Assembly: GCA_012727955.1 (NCBI GenBank)
Contig: JAAYGB010000066.1
Location: 1 to 64,000 of the forward strand
DNA from: Bacillota bacterium
GTDB taxonomy: Bacteria > Bacillota > Limnochordia > DTU087 > JAAYGB01
Length of the DNA: 64,000 nt
Direction: 5' to 3'
Position 1 is the first letter of the stretch; each line of letters opens with the position of its first letter. The translations under genes were made by a program, and so were the position numbers. Below are positions 25,564 through 34,876 of this stretch, piece by piece. The notes below the pieces were generated by a model that searched no databases, was not told the DNA's origin, and was given only the letters and a program-made list of their open reading frames with translations.

Positions 25564-27438
25564 ATGAAGCGAATTAGGGTACTAGGCGATGGGTTAGCAA
25601 ACAAAATCGCTGCCGGCGAGGTGGTGGAGCGGCCGGCTTCAGTGGTTAAGGAGCTGGTGGAAAACTCCCTTGACGCGGGGGCTACAATCATCCAGATCAC
25701 CATCGCCCAGGGGGGCAAGGAACTGATCCAAGTTGAAGACAACGGTGCTGGGATCCCCAGCGACGATGTTCCGTTGGCCTTTGAACGCCATGCCACCAGC
25801 AAGCTGCAATCCTCAGATGATTTGTTTGCCATCTCAACCCTGGGATTTCGGGGTGAAGCGCTGCCTAGTATCGCCGCGGTGAGTCAGATGACACTGATTA
25901 CCAAGACCACCGATGAACCGGCAGGCTCCCTGGTGGAAGTCCACGGTGGCCAACTGATTAAGCATCAGCCCATTGGAGCCAGCAACGGTACCAGCATTAC
26001 GGTGCGACAGCTCTTTTACAACACCCCGGTACGCTACAAGTTTCTGAAACAGGATGCGACGGAACGCCGCTACATCCTAGATACCGTAACCCAAATTGCC
26101 ATGGCGCATCCCGAGGTGCGTTTCACCTTAATCGCGGATGGAACGGAGCTCTTTAAAACCGCCGGGGACGGCGATACCCTATCGGTGATCCTAGCGGCCT
26201 ATGGCCGCAAGGTCGCCGAGGCCATGATCCCCGTCGATCGAACCAAGGATCTGGTGCGAGTGGTGGGCTATGTCTCTAAACCCCACCTCCACCGAGGCAC
26301 CCGAAAGGACGAAACATTTCTCGTGAATGGCAGGGTAATTGCCTCCCGGATGTTATCCAGTGCCCTGGAAAGGGGATACCAATCCCTACTGCCGGCACGG
26401 CGCTTTCCCATCGGGGTCCTGGGCCTGGAACTAGATCCCAGCTTAGTGGATGTCAACGTGCATCCAGCTAAGGCCGAGGTCCGATTTCAGGAGGAGCGGG
26501 AGATTTTCCAAAGGGTGATGTTTGCTGTCAAAGAGGCTTTGTTGTCCCAGGACTTGTCCAGCTCCTATGCCCTGGAGAGCAAGGCTCCCCCTCAAAGTCA
26601 AAGGATGGATTATCGGGAGTATCGCCAAAAACTTGCCAGCCCCTCACCCTCCCAGAGTTATTCGGACCACAAGCCCCTCCTGTGGGGAAGGGATGAGGTG
26701 GCGGCCTCGGGCCCGGTGGTTTCCAGGCCGATAACACAGCCCAGGGAACAGAGTTCCCTTTCCACCTTTATCAGAGAGCGGGACCAAGACCTATGGGCCA
26801 GGAAAAAGGTAGTTGATGTCGTTGCGAACAGCAATCCGGCGGAAGGGCGACTCCACTCCCATCCGATGTGGTCGGGATTGGTACCAATGGGTCAATGGAT
26901 CAATACCTATATAGTATTGGGGCATCGGGATGCTCTGTGGTTAATCGATCAACACATAGCCCATGAGCGGGTATTGTATGAAAAGCTGCGGTCTTCCTAC
27001 CGGCGCAACATCGGCAGCCAACCCCTGCTGTTACCCCTGCATCTGGAACTTCCCCCCAGTCAGGCGGCGGTTCTAGCCGATCATCTCGAAATGCTTACGG
27101 AACTCTCCTTTGGCATTGAAGAGTTTGGCGGAGGGGGCTTTCTGGTGAGGAGTGTTCCCTTGATTTTGGGCCAGCGCTTGGAGCAGGCTAGTATCGAAGA
27201 GATGATTGTAGAACTGATTGAACATTGGGAGAAGGGTGGCGACAAACTAGATGCCACTATTACGACTATGGCCTGTAGAGCTGCGATCAAGGCTGGGGAT
27301 TCCGTGTCCTGGTCAGAGATAGAGGACATTCTCTTAGACTTGGCGGAAACGGAGAATCCCTATACCTGTCCCCATGGACGGCCAATTATCGTCAAGTTGG
27401 GGTTGCCTGAGGTGGAAAGGCGCTTTGGTCGTCGCTAA
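25564..27438 (+). CDS. mutL: DNA mismatch repair protein MutL
   Basis: A 624-residue GHKL ATPase. Motifs: NKIAAGEVVERPASVVKELV followed by ENSLDAGA, then VEDNGAGI and GFRGEALPSI. After a proline/serine linker the C-terminal endonuclease region has LIDQHIAHERVLYEKL, a form of the DQHAx2Ex4E metal motif, then ACRAAIKAG and CPHGRP. MutL with this motif nicks the daughter strand in bacteria that lack MutH. AGGAGTGAGG precedes the ATG. Confidence 0.97.
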   Translation: MKRIRVLGDGLANKIAAGEVVERPASVVKELVENSLDAGATIIQITIAQGGKELIQVEDNGAGIPSDDVPLAFERHATSKLQSSDDLFAISTLGFRGEALPSIAAVSQMTLITKTTDEPAGSLVEVHGGQLIKHQPIGASNGTSITVRQLFYNTPVRYKFLKQDATERRYILDTVTQIAMAHPEVRFTLIADGTELFKTAGDGDTLSVILAAYGRKVAEAMIPVDRTKDLVRVVGYVSKPHLHRGTRKDETFLVNGRVIASRMLSSALERGYQSLLPARRFPIGVLGLELDPSLVDVNVHPAKAEVRFQEEREIFQRVMFAVKEALLSQDLSSSYALESKAPPQSQRMDYREYRQKLASPSPSQSYSDHKPLLWGRDEVAASGPVVSRPITQPREQSSLSTFIRERDQDLWARKKVVDVVANSNPAEGRLHSHPMWSGLVPMGQWINTYIVLGHRDALWLIDQHIAHERVLYEKLRSSYRRNIGSQPLLLPLHLELPPSQAAVLADHLEMLTELSFGIEEFGGGGFLVRSVPLILGQRLEQASIEEMIVELIEHWEKGGDKLDATITTMACRAAIKAGDSVSWSEIEDILLDLAETENPYTCPHGRPIIVKLGLPEVERRFGRR

Positions 27439-27487
27439 CAGCGGGTATTTGACGGGAGAACACAAGAAGTAGAGGCGGTGCAAGGTA

Positions 27488-28441
27488 GTGAGCAGGGATC
27501 CGATTTTGGTGATTGTGGGGCCCACGGCCGTTGGCAAAACAGAATTGGCTGTCAAAGTGGCGCAGAGACTAAATGCGGAAATTATCAGCGCCGATTCGAT
27601 GCAGATCTATCGAGGAATGGATGTGGGGACCGCCAAGCCAACTCCCGAGGAGCAAGGAGGAATTGTTCACCACATGATTGATGTGGTGGATCCCGATCAG
27701 GATTTCACCGTAGCCCAATACCAGGAGATGGTCGAGGAAATACTGGCCTCCATCTCGGCTCGGGGCAAACGGGCTTTGCTGACCGGCGGCACAGGGCTTT
27801 ATGTCAAAGCGGTGATCGACGGATTCGACTTTCCGGCCCAACCAGAGGATTTTCAACTGCGTCGTCAACTGCAGCAGATAGCACAGACCCAGGGGCCCAA
27901 GGCATTACACGACAAACTGCAGCGGGTTGACCCGGTCAGTGCCAGGCGCCTACATCCCAACGATGTGCGGCGGGTTATTCGGGCCTGGGAGGTGTATGAA
28001 GTTACCGGGACCCCCCTCAGTGAGCTCCTTGAGCGGCAGGAGCATCGCCCCCCGAGACACGAAGCCCTGTTCTTTGGCCTGACCAGACCCCGGGAGGAAC
28101 TCTATCTTCGGTGTGATCAGCGAGTAGACCTGATGCTCGAACAGGGCCTACTTGACGAGGTAAAGCAGCTGTTGGAGCGGGGATTTGACCAAAGGGGTAC
28201 TGCGCTGCAGGCCATCGGCTACAAGGAGCTTATCGGGTATTTGCAGGGACAATACGACTGGGAAGAAGGAATTCGCTTACTCAAGAGAAACACCCGGCGC
28301 TATGCAAAAAGACAATATACCTGGTTTCTGCGGGATCGCCGCATTCAGTGGATTGATGTCAGTACTGTGGGCCCTGAGCAGGCAGTCGAAGAGATCGTCA
28401 GTGAGTATCAAAGGAGAGCTGCCAAAGACAGCGAAAGTTAA
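27488..28441 (+). CDS. miaA: tRNA dimethylallyltransferase MiaA
   Basis: A 317-residue enzyme adding dimethylallyl to A37 of tRNAs reading UNN codons. VGPTAVGKTELAV is the P-loop, SADSMQIYRGMDVGTAKP the substrate-site motif, and LTGGTGLYVKAV the conserved diphosphate loop. The start is GTG with AGGCGGTG seven bases before. Its product is the substrate of MiaB encoded upstream. Confidence 0.96.
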   Translation: MSRDPILVIVGPTAVGKTELAVKVAQRLNAEIISADSMQIYRGMDVGTAKPTPEEQGGIVHHMIDVVDPDQDFTVAQYQEMVEEILASISARGKRALLTGGTGLYVKAVIDGFDFPAQPEDFQLRRQLQQIAQTQGPKALHDKLQRVDPVSARRLHPNDVRRVIRAWEVYEVTGTPLSELLERQEHRPPRHEALFFGLTRPREELYLRCDQRVDLMLEQGLLDEVKQLLERGFDQRGTALQAIGYKELIGYLQGQYDWEEGIRLLKRNTRRYAKRQYTWFLRDRRIQWIDVSTVGPEQAVEEIVSEYQRRAAKDSES

Positions 28442-28503
28442 CCACAGAGGAACTGGTAGCTGGCACTTGAGTTGGTCACCGGGATCAGAGAGGGGGAATT
28501 GCC

Positions 28504-28749
28504 ATGAAACAATCGCCCAGTCTTCAGGACTTCTACTTGAACCAAGTGATGAAAGAGAAGGTCCCTGTGGTGATTTATCTGGTCAATGGCGTCCAATTGC
28601 GGGGCGTCGTGAGTGGTTTCGACAACTTTACCGTCTTGTTTGAAACCGATGGCAAGAGTGAACTGATTTATAAACACGCAGTGTCCACGATATCACCGCA
28701 GAGCAATATGAATATTGGGTGGCAGGCGAGAAGCCAGCCAGAGATCTAA
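28504..28749 (+). CDS. hfq: RNA chaperone Hfq
   Basis: An 81-residue Sm-like protein. Sm1 covers [20 protein letters not shown], and Sm2 the YKHAVSTI segment, the usual YKHAIST form. Hfq hexamers bind A- and U-rich RNA and help small RNAs pair. It follows miaA, as in many Firmicutes and Proteobacteria, behind GAGGGGG, and is closed by a strong terminator. Confidence 0.96.
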   Translation: MKQSPSLQDFYLNQVMKEKVPVVIYLVNGVQLRGVVSGFDNFTVLFETDGKSELIYKHAVSTISPQSNMNIGWQARSQPEI

Positions 28750-28769
28750 TCAAGCATTGATTATTCGTT

Positions 28770-28800
28770 ATCCCCCGGACTTTTGCAGCCGGGGGATTTT
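28770..28800 (+). terminator. Terminator after hfq
   Basis: ATCCCCCGG (28770-28778) pairs with CCGGGGGAT (28789-28797), followed by TTTT. It ends the miaB-to-hfq run of genes. Confidence 0.88.
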
Positions 28801-28883
28801 GCCGTTTCTGGACAAGTCACCGATTCCTAAACACCGGCGTATAGATAAAGTACCGAGTTTAGACAAATTTTGATACAAAGTCG

Positions 28884-29870
28884 GTGATTCCAGTGAAGAC
28901 CTTGATTCATCATCCAACCACAGACTCAGAGATCTTGGATTTGATCATTCAGGGCAAGATCACACCCTTAGAGGCCTTTGCGCTCTTTCAGGAGCTAGAC
29001 CAAGGCCGATACAGCCCACGAATTGGTGGCCATAAGCCGAAGGAAGGATTGTCCAACCAAGAGCAACTGGCGGCGGCGATGGAGGAATTAGACCAGCTGA
29101 TCGGATTGGACAACGTGAAAGCCGCAATCAAGGAAATCCAGGCCTTTGTACAGATCCAACAACTGCGACGGGAAATGGGCCTGGCAGCCGAGCCCGTAGT
29201 GCTACATGCCGTCTTTTCGGGAAACCCCGGCACCGGTAAGACCACCGTAGCTCGCATCTTGGGCCGGATTTATCGCGCCATGGGAATCCTGCCACAGGGG
29301 CATCTGGTGGAGGTGGAAAGGGCTGACTTGGTCGGCGAATACATCGGTCACACTGCCACCAAGACTAGGGAACAGATCAAGAAGGCGATGGGTGGGGTAT
29401 TGTTTGTCGACGAGGCATATTCTTTAGCACGGGGAGGAGCTAAGGACTTTGGTAAAGAGGCCATCGACACCCTTGTCAAAGCGATGGAGGATTACAAGAA
29501 CGAGTTTATCCTGATTCTGGCGGGCTACCGGGATGAAATGGAGACCTTCCTCCAGGTGAACCCAGGCCTCAAGTCGCGATTTCCGCTGCATCTTAAGTTC
29601 AGGGACTACTCGGAAAGGGAATTGATCTCCATTGCAGAACAGATGTTCTCTCAGAGACAGTATCATCTGACCCCCCGAGCGAAAATCAAACTGATTTACC
29701 TCATCGAAGAGGCCAAGCGCAACTCCCAGGGTAATTTCGGTAATGCCCGTACCGTTCGAAACCTGGTGGAGAAGGCAATTAGGCGACAGGCTGTGCGATT
29801 AGTGGCGCAACAGCGCCCCGGCAAGGAGGAATTGATGTCCATCGAAACCGTAGACATCACAAGGGGGTAG
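28884..29870 (+). CDS. spoVK: SpoVK-like AAA ATPase (CbbX/CfxQ family)
   Basis: A 328-residue AAA protein. Walker A is FSGNPGTGKTTVARIL, Walker B GVLFVDEAYSLARGG, and the FGNARTVRNLVEKAIRRQA sensor/arginine region is as in SpoVK and CbbX. In Bacillus SpoVK is needed for spore maturation, and the gene is common in spore formers near hfq. The exact start is uncertain: GTG at 28884 and GTG at 28893 are both possible, neither with a good ribosome site. Followed six bases later by the GTPase gene. Confidence 0.88.
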   Translation: MIPVKTLIHHPTTDSEILDLIIQGKITPLEAFALFQELDQGRYSPRIGGHKPKEGLSNQEQLAAAMEELDQLIGLDNVKAAIKEIQAFVQIQQLRREMGLAAEPVVLHAVFSGNPGTGKTTVARILGRIYRAMGILPQGHLVEVERADLVGEYIGHTATKTREQIKKAMGGVLFVDEAYSLARGGAKDFGKEAIDTLVKAMEDYKNEFILILAGYRDEMETFLQVNPGLKSRFPLHLKFRDYSERELISIAEQMFSQRQYHLTPRAKIKLIYLIEEAKRNSQGNFGNARTVRNLVEKAIRRQAVRLVAQQRPGKEELMSIETVDITRG

Positions 29871-29875
29871 CTGTA

Positions 29876-30484
29876 TTGAAGCAGTGTGTGGTGGTCGGAA
29901 AGACAAACGTGGGCAAGACCCTATTTGCCTTGAGATTTGCCGCGATGCTGGGCCAGCAGGAGGCAGTGGTCACCTTTCGTCCCGCTAATGGTCCTGACGT
30001 GAATCAGAGAATTCCCCTGGCCAAGGGAGAGACAACTTTGACCGGGGAAACTCCCCATTTGACTCGCTGTCTGCAATCCTTGGAGCTTACTTTGCCCAAG
30101 GGTAAAGGACGTAGGAGTTTGACCTTGGTGGATACCTGCGGTTTGATTGAGGGAATTCATCCCAACGAGGAGATTCGACAGGCCATGGCCCAGACCTTGG
30201 CCGCCATCAGGCAGGCAGAGGTTGTGCTCCACATGGTGGACATTACTCAAACCTGCCAACCGGGTTCTGCCAGTTGTCTGGGACCGGTGGACTACCAAGT
30301 GGCGCAATTTGCTGGACTTCGCCCCGGTTATGCCCTATTGGCCAACAAGATGGATCTGCCCGGGGCCCAGGAGAAACTAAAAAAGCTTCGCACTGAGTTT
30401 ACCGACTATGTCATCATTGCCCTATCGGTACTGCGGGGCCAGGGGATGAAGGAGGTGAAGCAATTTGTTTGGCGTCATCTCTAG
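29876..30484 (+). CDS. Small GTPase-domain protein
   Basis: A 202-residue P-loop protein of the Era/TrmE class. G1 is VVGKTNVGKTLFA, G3 is LVDTCGLIEG, G4 is LLANKMDLPG, and G5 is probably LSVLRGQGM. It consists of the G domain only, without an added RNA- or membrane-binding domain. Its function is unknown; the position directly behind spoVK suggests a sporulation-related or membrane-linked role. It starts with TTG behind GGGGG. Its last 20 bases overlap the next gene. Confidence 0.75.
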   Translation: MKQCVVVGKTNVGKTLFALRFAAMLGQQEAVVTFRPANGPDVNQRIPLAKGETTLTGETPHLTRCLQSLELTLPKGKGRRSLTLVDTCGLIEGIHPNEEIRQAMAQTLAAIRQAEVVLHMVDITQTCQPGSASCLGPVDYQVAQFAGLRPGYALLANKMDLPGAQEKLKKLRTEFTDYVIIALSVLRGQGMKEVKQFVWRHL

Positions 30485-31088
30485 ATGGCAGGTGCCTAGC
30501 TGGAAAGTGGTACTTAGTATCGTCGTTACCGCTTTTGTGGTGCGTCTGATGGATGATTTCCTCGATCGTCACTATGATCAAGACGGGGGCCGACTCACCT
30601 TGGCTGGGGTGCTGCAGGAGGGAACTTTGCCCTATGCTCTCATCGCAATGGGAGTTGCCACCTATTTATCTCCTCCTTGGGCACTATCGTTGTTTGCCGC
30701 GGCGTATTCTATAGGGATGACCGGTGAGCTGGGCAGGCAATATCCCTCGGGGCTTCCGGGATATGTGGAATCAGCGCTAATCCTGTCGGGGGTTCTGCTT
30801 TGTTTTGGTTGGCGCCAAACAGTATTTGCACTGCTGTTGATCGGTGGGATTCAGGGGTGGGATGATGTGATGGACTACTGGCAGGACCGGAGCCGAGGTA
30901 GCAGGAATTGGGCGGTGCGTTGGGGAATCAACCCGGTGCGCTTTTTCTCCCTAGGAAGCCTCCTGTTGGCTTTAGCGATGAGTCCATGGCAGGCGCTTGT
31001 GGGACTAATCAGCGTTCCGTCTATCAACTGGATGTCCCAGCGGCTGGCCGAAAGGGGAGGGAACAATGATGCTCCACCCAAGGGTTGA
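30465..31088 (+). CDS. UbiA-like membrane protein with two Asp-rich motifs
   Basis: A 207-residue protein with about seven hydrophobic segments. Two acidic motifs of identical spacing occur: MDDFLDRHYD (D30, D31, D34, D38) and WDDVMDYWQD (D133, D134, D137, D141). The second is followed by RSRGSRNWAVRWG, close to the D..xR..G..T.AV..G of UbiA prenyltransferases. UbiA enzymes use two such motifs to bind Mg-diphosphate. This protein is shorter than the usual 280-300 residues, so it may be a minimal or divergent member; the prenyltransferase role is inference. It starts at TTG with an excellent AAGGAGGTG and overlaps the GTPase gene by 20 bases. Confidence 0.55.
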   Translation: MFGVISRWQVPSWKVVLSIVVTAFVVRLMDDFLDRHYDQDGGRLTLAGVLQEGTLPYALIAMGVATYLSPPWALSLFAAAYSIGMTGELGRQYPSGLPGYVESALILSGVLLCFGWRQTVFALLLIGGIQGWDDVMDYWQDRSRGSRNWAVRWGINPVRFFSLGSLLLALAMSPWQALVGLISVPSINWMSQRLAERGGNNDAPPKG

Positions 31089-31320
31089 GGTCATCGCTAT
31101 CATAGGCTTTGCCTGTTTGGTGGTCGGATACCTCTTTGGCCATCACATCGGCAAACGCTTTGGAATTAAGCTGGGGGCCGCCCTGGCCGCGATTAGTCTT
31201 CGCCAGGAGACCTTACTCTTGGGACGCTGTCAAATTTGTGGAGCTGACAGTGATATTAACGCCGTGGAAGCAGAGGAAGAACTCCGGATTGGCGAAAAAC
31301 AGCCATGTATACAGGATTGA
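31066..31320 (+). CDS. Small membrane-anchored protein of unknown function
   Basis: An 84-residue protein. Residues about 7-26 form one TM helix (VIAIIGFACLVVGYLFGHHI); an acidic soluble tail holds GRCQICGAD and a late cysteine. Not recognised. It overlaps the UbiA-like gene by 23 bases and has GGGAGGG before the ATG, so it is likely translated with it. It is the fourth gene of the spoVK-GTPase-UbiA-like set. Confidence 0.6.
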   Translation: MMLHPRVEVIAIIGFACLVVGYLFGHHIGKRFGIKLGAALAAISLRQETLLLGRCQICGADSDINAVEAEEELRIGEKQPCIQD

Positions 31321-31426
31321 AGGGCGCATTAGCCCCTAGCAGCGGCAGGTTTCCCGGGAGCGCCTGAGGAAAACAATAACAGCAGGCGCGAGGGCACAAG
31401 TTTTACCTGCAAGATGGAGGATTGCT

Positions 31427-32599
31427 ATGTATACGGCTAAGCGAATTCAGAAGTTACCACCATATCTATTTGCCAGTATTGACCAAGAGATTGCCGAAGC
31501 TAAGGCCAAGGGCGTGGATATTATCAACTTGGGTATGGGGGATCCCGATCGACCTACACCCGACAACATCGTCGCCAAGCTCGTGGAGCAGGCGCAAAAC
31601 CCGGCAACCCATCGTTATCCTTCCTACTCGGGAATGCGGGAGTTTCGCCAGGCTGTTGCCGACTGGTACCGGGATAGATTTGCGGTGGGGCTAGACCCTG
31701 ATACCGAGGTTGTGGCATTGATTGGGTCCAAGGAAGGCATTGCCCACATTTCCCTGTGTTTTGTCGACCCCGGTGATATCAACTTGGTTCCTGATCCTGG
31801 ATACCCTGTATACGCTACAGGAACGATGTTTGCCGGCGGCGAAAGTTACAAAATGCCACTACTGGAGGAAAATGGCTTTCTCCCCGACCTGAATCAGATT
31901 CCAGAGGAGGTCGCCAAGAAGGCCCGGCTGATGTTTCTCAACTACCCAAACAACCCCACGGGCGCCATCGCCGATGAGAAATTTTTCCGTGAAGTCATTG
32001 CCTTTGCCAAGGCCTATGACATTATTGTTTGTCATGACGCTGCCTACACTGAGGTGGCCTTTGATGGGTATCAGCCCATCAGCTTTCTCCAGGTACCGGG
32101 AGCCAAAGAGGTGGGGATTGAGTTCCACTCTCTGTCTAAGTCCTTTAACATGACAGGATGGCGGTTGGGTTGGGCAGTGGGCAATTCCCAGGTAATCGAA
32201 GCCTTGGGCCGGCTCAAGAGTAATATTGACTCCGGTGTATGGGAAGCTGTACAATATGCCGGGATCGAAGCCCTTAGAGGACCCAAGGAGAGCATAGAGG
32301 CCATGCAGCAGCTGTATGCTCGACGAAGGGATGTGGCCGTTGCAGGCTTGGAGAAATTGGGCTGGCAGCTGAAGAAACCCCAAGCCACCATTTATCTTTG
32401 GCCCCGGGTTCCCAAGGGGTACACCGCCACCGAGTTTGCTCAGATGCTGCTTGAAAAGACTGGTGTAGTGGTGACTCCGGGGATAGGGTACGGTGAATAC
32501 GGTGAAGGCTATTTTCGTATCTCCCTATGTGTGGAGGAGTCCCGCTTAGCGGAAGCCATCGAAAGGATGGAGTCGGCTGGGATTAGATTCCAACCATAG
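31427..32599 (+). CDS. dapL: LL-diaminopimelate aminotransferase
   Basis: A 390-residue class I/II PLP aminotransferase. [17 protein letters not shown] is the typical DapL start, NYPNNPTGA the conserved turn, and [16 protein letters not shown] holds the PLP lysine. DapL converts tetrahydrodipicolinate to LL-diaminopimelate in lysine and peptidoglycan synthesis. Related aminotransferases are hard to exclude without alignment. ATGGAGG precedes the ATG. A 7-bp hairpin (31360-31366/31383-31389) lies in the leader. Confidence 0.87.
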   Translation: MYTAKRIQKLPPYLFASIDQEIAEAKAKGVDIINLGMGDPDRPTPDNIVAKLVEQAQNPATHRYPSYSGMREFRQAVADWYRDRFAVGLDPDTEVVALIGSKEGIAHISLCFVDPGDINLVPDPGYPVYATGTMFAGGESYKMPLLEENGFLPDLNQIPEEVAKKARLMFLNYPNNPTGAIADEKFFREVIAFAKAYDIIVCHDAAYTEVAFDGYQPISFLQVPGAKEVGIEFHSLSKSFNMTGWRLGWAVGNSQVIEALGRLKSNIDSGVWEAVQYAGIEALRGPKESIEAMQQLYARRRDVAVAGLEKLGWQLKKPQATIYLWPRVPKGYTATEFAQMLLEKTGVVVTPGIGYGEYGEGYFRISLCVEESRLAEAIERMESAGIRFQP

Positions 32600-32618
32600 A
32601 CTAGAGGATGAGGCGACA

Positions 32619-32840
32619 ATGATTAAGTCATTTTCCTTGGAATTTAATAATAAGGAAGAGTTGGACAAAGTTGTTGACAAGTTGTGGTTTGAAAAACAGG
32701 TTACTGGAGAAGTCGAGAAACTGCCACTGAAGGATGGGAAGTGGCGCCTAAACGTCCACTCGGAAAAAGCTCTCAGGCAGTCCACCATCGACGCCTTAGC
32801 AGGCAAATCCGTCACCGGGGATTTCGACGAGGAGGACTAA
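32619..32840 (+). CDS. Small acidic protein of unknown function
   Basis: A 73-residue protein. It starts IKSFSLEFNNKEELDKVVDK and ends TGDFDEED; a mixed alpha/beta fold seems likely. Not recognised. It starts 20 bases after dapL behind ATGAGG and has normal codon use for the region, so I take it as a real gene probably read with dapL. Confidence 0.6.
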   Translation: MIKSFSLEFNNKEELDKVVDKLWFEKQVTGEVEKLPLKDGKWRLNVHSEKALRQSTIDALAGKSVTGDFDEED

Positions 32841-32934
32841 GGGTAATAGAGGCAATTACCGCCCCAAAGCAATGGACGTAGCAACCAAACTTGCCCACTA
32901 CTAGTTTTTCGTTGAGGAAGGAGTCGCTAGCGCT

Positions 32935-34203
32935 GTGCAATCAAGGGTATCGTCAGAGAACATTGTGGAACTGGTTAGTTCGTTACGGAAACAAGTGGCC
33001 CCCCAGTGGGAAGAAGTCGACCAAATCGCCTTAGCTAACCAAAGGCGAGTCCTGAAAGCCTTTCACACCCACAGGGTTTCCGATTATCACTTTGCTGCCG
33101 GAACTGGTTACGGGTATAATGACTCCGGGCGGGATGTGCTGGAGGCTATCTACGCCGAAGTTTTCGGGGGGGAAGCAGCCTTTGTCAGACCGCAGCTGGC
33201 CTCGGGGACCCACGCCATCAGTGCCTGTCTCTTTGGGTTGTTGCGCCCAGGCGATGAACTGCTTTATGCCAGTGGTGCTCCCTATGATACCCTTCAGCAC
33301 GTAATCGGCGGAGACGATGCACCCCCTTCTTCCCTGAAAGCCTGGGGAATCGGCTACCGGCACGTTGAGCTTAACCCCGACGATACCCTGGATATTACTG
33401 GGATTATCAACAGCATATCGCCCCAAACCAAGGTGGTGGCGCTACAGCGTTCTCGGGGATACTCCTGGCGTCGGGCCCTGTCCGTGAGGGAAATCGGTGA
33501 GGCCACCCAAGCAATCAAAGCAGCCCATCCCCACGTGGCGGTGTTTGTCGATAACTGTTACGGCGAGTTTGTTGAATCCCTGGAACCGGGGCATGTTGGG
33601 GTCGATCTGCTGGCGGGGTCATTGATCAAGAACCCCGGTGCCGGCATCGCCCCTGCCGGTGGCTATATTGTCGGGAGGGAAGATCTGGTGGCTCTAGCCG
33701 CGGATGCTGCAGTCGCCCCGGGGATTGGCCAGGAAGTGGGTGCCATGTTTGACCTGACTAGGACGCTGCTGCAGGGGATTTTCCTCGCCCCCCACGTTAC
33801 CGCTCAGGCCGTTAAGGGCGCAATATTGATGGCGGCCGCTATGGAAAAGCTGGGATTTGCCGTGTCCCCGACTTGGGATGAAGCGCGTTCCGATATTGTG
33901 CAAGCAATTCGCTTCGAGTCTCCAGAGCCTCTAATTGCCTTCTGTCAGGGAATACAGCAGGCCGGTCCTGTGGATCATTTTGTTAGTCCAGTGCCGGCGC
34001 CGATGCCTGGTTACGCCGATAAGGTTGTAATGGCAGCGGGGACCTTCATTCAAGGTTCCTCCATTGAGCTAAGTGCCGACGGACCAATTCGCCCTCCATA
34101 TATTGCCTATTTGCAGGGGGGCTTGACGGTAGAACACTGTCAAATAGCTGTTGAAGGGGCAATAGCTGCCGTCCAGGCCGCGATGAAGGAAAGGGAGGAC
34201 TGA
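32935..34203 (+). CDS. Methionine gamma-lyase family PLP protein (YnbB-like)
   Basis: A 422-residue PLP-dependent protein of the family once called aluminium-resistance proteins. YGYNDSGRDVLEAIYAEVFG and FVRPQLASGTHAI are characteristic, and LAGSLIKNPGAGIAP contains the PLP lysine. In Bacillus the homologue (ynbB) lies near hfq and miaA, as here. The true reaction is not settled; C-S lyase activity is assumed. The start is GTG with AAGGAG about 14 bases upstream. Confidence 0.88.
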   Translation: MQSRVSSENIVELVSSLRKQVAPQWEEVDQIALANQRRVLKAFHTHRVSDYHFAAGTGYGYNDSGRDVLEAIYAEVFGGEAAFVRPQLASGTHAISACLFGLLRPGDELLYASGAPYDTLQHVIGGDDAPPSSLKAWGIGYRHVELNPDDTLDITGIINSISPQTKVVALQRSRGYSWRRALSVREIGEATQAIKAAHPHVAVFVDNCYGEFVESLEPGHVGVDLLAGSLIKNPGAGIAPAGGYIVGREDLVALAADAAVAPGIGQEVGAMFDLTRTLLQGIFLAPHVTAQAVKGAILMAAAMEKLGFAVSPTWDEARSDIVQAIRFESPEPLIAFCQGIQQAGPVDHFVSPVPAPMPGYADKVVMAAGTFIQGSSIELSADGPIRPPYIAYLQGGLTVEHCQIAVEGAIAAVQAAMKERED

Positions 34204-34241
34204 ACGGCGTCAGGGGCTGCGAAAAAGCGGAACAAAATATC

Positions 34242-34269
34242 TTGACTTTGGGATGCGATCTGCTAAAAT
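34242..34269 (+). promoter_or_regulatory. SigA-type promoter of speD
   Basis: TTGACT (34242-34247), a 16-base spacer and TAAAAT (34264-34269). The start codon of speD is 77 bases downstream of the -10 element. Confidence 0.72.
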
Positions 34270-34345
34270 TAATCTGTTCTTTTTTGCATGAAAGGATGAT
34301 TTCCAGCCATGCAAATTACTAGGAATAAAGGGGGAACTAGATGGA

Positions 34346-34723
34346 ATGAACCATGCTTTGGGGCGTCATGTTCTTTGTGAAGCATACGGATGTGACCCTG
34401 AGGTACTCAACGACAGAAAAGCCATCGAACAGATCATGACTGATGCCGCGTTGGCGGCCGGTGCTGAGGTACGGGAAGTTGCTTTTCACAAGTTTAGCCC
34501 ACAGGGAGTTAGCGGAGTAGTTGTCATTTCCGAGTCGCACCTCGCGATTCATACGTGGCCAGAATTAGGATACGCTGCGGTAGATGTCTTTACTTGTGGA
34601 GAGCGAGTAGACCCTTGGGATGCAGTTAACATCCTGCGGGAAAAGCTGCAAGCGCAGAACGTTACTACTTCCGAGGTAAAAAGGGGAATCTTTCAGCACA
34701 AGGTGTCAGTGAAGATATCTTGA
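34346..34723 (+). CDS. speD: S-adenosylmethionine decarboxylase proenzyme (SpeH type)
   Basis: A 125-residue pyruvoyl enzyme precursor. [20 protein letters not shown] carries the serine at which the chain cleaves itself to form the pyruvoyl group, and [10 protein letters not shown] the catalytic cysteine. It supplies decarboxylated SAM for spermidine synthesis; a spermidine synthase is not in this window. The length is that of the bacterial class 1B enzyme. Own promoter upstream, terminator 60 bases downstream. Confidence 0.94.
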   Translation: MNHALGRHVLCEAYGCDPEVLNDRKAIEQIMTDAALAAGAEVREVAFHKFSPQGVSGVVVISESHLAIHTWPELGYAAVDVFTCGERVDPWDAVNILREKLQAQNVTTSEVKRGIFQHKVSVKIS

Positions 34724-34782
34724 CAAGGGGAGATGAACTACCGTTTGTATGTGTGCTAAAATTGGTTGGGAAGTAGGTTAAC

Positions 34783-34826
34783 AGCCGTTAGGTTCCACCG
34801 AAGAGGGGAACTTGACGGCTATTTTT
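34783..34826 (+). terminator. Terminator after speD
   Basis: AGCCGT (34783-34788) pairs with ACGGCT (34815-34820), and GTTCC (34792-34796) with GGAAC (34807-34811). ATTTTT follows. Confidence 0.8.
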
Positions 34827-34853
34827 GTCTGCAATGACAGGAGCCGGCTAAAG

Positions 34854-34876
34854 GACAATGTCCCAAAGACATTGTC
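34854..34876. repeat. Perfect 9-bp inverted repeat upstream of sigH
   Basis: GACAATGTC (34854-34862), spacer CCAAA, GACATTGTC (34868-34876). No T-run follows. A further GACAAT stands nearby (34881-34886). It may be an operator or an RNA hairpin. Confidence 0.6.

Noticed and set aside
34720-34762. Promoter TTGACA ... TAAAAT between speD and sigH
   Set aside because: The two hexamers are 31 bases apart, too far for a SigA promoter. Only an extended -10 remains, which is weak evidence.
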